Shown here: positions 62,135 to 64,000 of the stretch, in pieces
Position numbering within the stretch: the stretch's first letter is position 1
Layout of the letters: every line of letters starts with the position of its first letter
From: Streptomyces sp. HUAS YS2
GTDB lineage: Bacteria; Actinomycetota; Actinomycetes; Streptomycetales; Streptomycetaceae
Direction of reading: 5' to 3'
Assembly (NCBI RefSeq): GCF_033343995.1
Contig: NZ_CP137573.1
Span: 124,001 to 188,000, forward strand
DNA length: 64,000 nt
Made by a program: the position numbers and the translations under genes
Notes under the pieces: generated by a model
Database searches by the model: none
Seen by the model: the letters and a program-made list of their open reading frames with translations, nothing else
Told to the model about the DNA's origin: nothing

Positions 62135-63220
62135 ATGGTGGATATCAGCGACGAGCCGCCCGAGCGGATGCGTGCCGACTCCGATGCGACAGCCGGGGCC
62201 ACGACCCTCCGCCGACCACGTACCGCCCTCGCCATGGACCCCTCGCACGTGGAGAGCGTCTTCCCGCCCGATGTGCGCGCACGGCTGCTGACGACCGCGG
62301 AGCTGCTGTGTCCCGGGCCCGTGACGGACTTCTCCTCGGCCGCGGCGCGGTCCGTCCTCGCCGAGGTGGACGTGCTGGTCACGGGGTGGGGGTGCCCCGA
62401 GATCGGAACCGAGGCCCTGGATGCCGCGCCGAACCTGCGGGCGGTGATTCACGCGGCCGGCACCGTGAAGACCTTCCTCAGCCCCGAGGTGCACTCCCGC
62501 GGCATCGTCGTCTCGTCGGCGGCCGCCGCCAATGCTGTCCCCGTCGCCGAATTCGCCTTCGCCGCCATCGTGTTCGGGGCCAAGCGCGCCTTCTCCCTGG
62601 CCGGCTCCTTCCGGTCGCGCCGCACCCACCGCACCCCCGCCGACCTGGCCGCCCACCCCTGGCTCGGGACGCATCGGCTGACCGTCGGGATCATCGGCGC
62701 GTCGTACACCGGCCGCCGTCTGCTCGGCATGCTGGGCATGCTCGACGCGACGGTCCTGCTCTACGACCCGTACGTGAGCCGCGCCGAGGCCGAACGCGAG
62801 GGCTGGACGCTGGTCGACCTCGACATCCTGGCCGCGACCAGCGACGTGGTGTCGATCCACGCGCCGCACACCCCCGACACGCACCACCTCCTGGACCGCC
62901 GCCTGCTGGACCTGATGCGCCCGGGGACGGTCGTGGTCAACACCGCGCGCGGCGCGCTCGTCGACACGGACGCGCTCACCGAGCAGCTGGTCGCCGGACG
63001 CCTCGACGCCGTGCTCGACGTGACTTCCCCCGAACCGCTGCCTCCCGACCACCCCCTGTGGACCCTGCCGAACGTCTTCCTCACCCCGCACCTCGCGGGC
63101 GCCCTGGGGAACGAGGTCGGCCGGCTGGGCGCGCTCGCGGTGGACGAACTCGCGCGCTACGCGCGCGGCGAGCCCTTCCTGTACCCGGTCCGCCACGAGG
63201 ACCTGGCGCGCCGTGCCTGA
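62135..63220 (+). CDS. D-2-hydroxyacid dehydrogenase family protein
   Basis: A 361-residue NAD-dependent dehydrogenase. The Rossmann core is LTVGIIGASYTGRRLLGML (about residues 187-205), a degenerate GxGxxG. The catalytic triad is Arg in VVNTARGALVD (about 272), Glu in TSPEPLPPDHPLW (about 300) and His in LTPHLAGALGN (about 318). It could reduce or oxidise a keto acid derived from uronic sugars. The ATG at 62135 follows gggag. It is divergent from the ABC operon and probably shares its LacI-type control. Confidence 0.88.
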   Translation: MVDISDEPPERMRADSDATAGATTLRRPRTALAMDPSHVESVFPPDVRARLLTTAELLCPGPVTDFSSAAARSVLAEVDVLVTGWGCPEIGTEALDAAPNLRAVIHAAGTVKTFLSPEVHSRGIVVSSAAAANAVPVAEFAFAAIVFGAKRAFSLAGSFRSRRTHRTPADLAAHPWLGTHRLTVGIIGASYTGRRLLGMLGMLDATVLLYDPYVSRAEAEREGWTLVDLDILAATSDVVSIHAPHTPDTHHLLDRRLLDLMRPGTVVVNTARGALVDTDALTEQLVAGRLDAVLDVTSPEPLPPDHPLWTLPNVFLTPHLAGALGNEVGRLGALAVDELARYARGEPFLYPVRHEDLARRA

Positions 63221-63295
63221 CCGCGCATCACGGTGCACGTGCCTCTGGAGGAGATGGGCCGCCAGGCGGTCCGCGGTGCGCTCATCCTCGATTGA
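63221..63295 (+). pseudogene. C-terminal scrap of a LacI-family gene
   Basis: Twenty-four codons read RITVHVPLEEMGRQAVRGAL and end in TGA at 63293. This closely matches the LacI protein of this window (RLTTVHIPLEEMGRQAVRLA), so it is the last piece of a second LacI regulator gene. It begins directly after the dehydrogenase stop. Confidence 0.7.
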
Positions 63296-63315
63296 AGCGT
63301 GCCGCGCTGTCGGAG

Positions 63316-64000
63316 CTAGGGACGAAGGCCCTCGACTGTGGCCCCCTCCATCGGTGCCGGAGTCACCTGGCTGTCGGCGGGGTTGCCGGGCGCCCCGAAT
63401 CGCGCCAGGTAGTGCCACACCTTCTTGACCGCCTGGGGGTCATGGCGGCCGGAACGCTCGGCGTCCCCGACGATACGAGGATCGAGCACGCCGTCGACCG
63501 CGATGCGCGTGCCCAAGTCGACGTACTCCTGGCCGCGGTAGTCGGGACGACGGCGGAGCTCTTCCACCCCGAGTCGGAAGCCGGGGTGCCACTCCACAGG
63601 GCAGCCGAGGCGCAGCGCCGCAGCCTCGACCTCTGTGCCTCGGTAGCAGGGGTCCAGAACCAGCGCCTCCACATGACGGTCGAGCCGGACAGGCCCGTGC
63701 ACCTGCGCCTCGATGTAGTCGTCCAGATCGTCCTGACGATCGGCGAGGGCCAGTTCGATGAGTCCCATGCGGGCCGCGACACCGAAGTTCGAAGGTTCCA
63801 GGAAACTGTCCGGGTAGCAGAACGTGGTCCGCGCCAGCGTGTCGGCGGCCAGCCGGAAGTGGGCCGAGCCGAACCGCGGCGCCCCACCGACCGGCTTGCG
63901 ACGAAAGTTCAACGCTCCGTAGACGGGGCGCTCATGAGCGGCCGCTGCGTCGTACGCCGTGTCGAAGATCCGGCTCTCCCAGCGCCACCGGTCGCCGCCT
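63316..64000 (-). CDS. DUF3626-type protein, runs off the window
   Basis: The frame is open from the right edge to a stop at 63316 and shows 228 residues. They include the family-typical ERPVYGALNFRRKPVGGAPR and RFGSAHFRLAADTLARTTFC, then YIEAQVHGPVRLDRHVEALV and HPGFRLGVEELRRRPDYRGQ. These fit DUF3626, a family of unknown function whose fold has been compared with ADP-ribosyltransferases (from memory). The N-terminus lies beyond base 64000; an internal TTG at 63912 is not a real start. Confidence 0.78.
   Translation of the reverse strand, partial: GGDRWRWESRIFDTAYDAAAAHERPVYGALNFRRKPVGGAPRFGSAHFRLAADTLARTTFCYPDSFLEPSNFGVAARMGLIELALADRQDDLDDYIEAQVHGPVRLDRHVEALVLDPCYRGTEVEAAALRLGCPVEWHPGFRLGVEELRRRPDYRGQEYVDLGTRIAVDGVLDPRIVGDAERSGRHDPQAVKKVWHYLARFGAPGNPADSQVTPAPMEGATVEGLRP

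Overview
The window is very GC-rich, with GTG and TTG starts, Tat-type signal peptides, actinobacterial regulator families and DasR-type operator sequences. It is best read as chromosomal DNA of a Streptomyces or a close relative. The mix of accessory metabolism, orphan regulators and insertion-sequence debris suggests a chromosome-arm or other flexible region. I found no rRNA, tRNA, CRISPR array, replication origin or antibiotic gene cluster.

Left part (1-15.5 kb): small enzymes, membrane proteins and regulators. These include a dienelactone-hydrolase-like protein lacking its nucleophile, a BrkB/YihY protein, an AraC regulator divergent from a hydrolase plus flavin monooxygenase pair, and a secreted SnoaL-like protein. 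They are followed by an IS110 scar, a cupin, an internally deleted cysteine-desulfurase-like pseudogene, an SDR and two small proteins facing a GlxA-type regulator. At 15.7-20.6 kb lie two secreted glycosidases (GH84 and GH20) with discoidin-type binding domains; the GH20 promoter carries two adjacent palindromes matching the DasR (dre) site.

Middle part (21-39.6 kb): single genes such as a flavin monooxygenase, a TetR regulator beside a methyltransferase, GNAT and DinB proteins, a VOC protein, a seven-repeat RCC1-like protein and a two-HTH regulator divergent from a membrane protein. They are separated by at least four decayed IS5-family transposase fragments. Two complete IS5-family elements stand side by side at 37.8-39.6 kb and share one TA dinucleotide.

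Right part (40-64 kb): after a nitronate monooxygenase and an enoyl-CoA hydratase comes what looks like a glycan (perhaps proteoglycan or glycosaminoglycan) utilisation locus. A LacI regulator is divergent from a Tat-exported M60-like peptidase, a PL8 polysaccharide lyase and a DUF2264 protein. Further on, a six-gene operon reading leftward encodes two sugar ABC permeases, a lipoprotein binding protein, a secreted M1 peptidase, a secreted beta-helix protein and a Gfo/Idh/MocA dehydrogenase. A 2-hydroxyacid dehydrogenase is divergent from this operon, and a LacI C-terminal scrap lies just behind it. LacI-like operator sequences occur at both divergent promoters, so one regulator may control the whole set. 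Inserted in this stretch are an MFS exporter and a dehalogenase-like hydrolase with its own TetR repressor and clear operators. The window ends inside a DUF3626-type gene.
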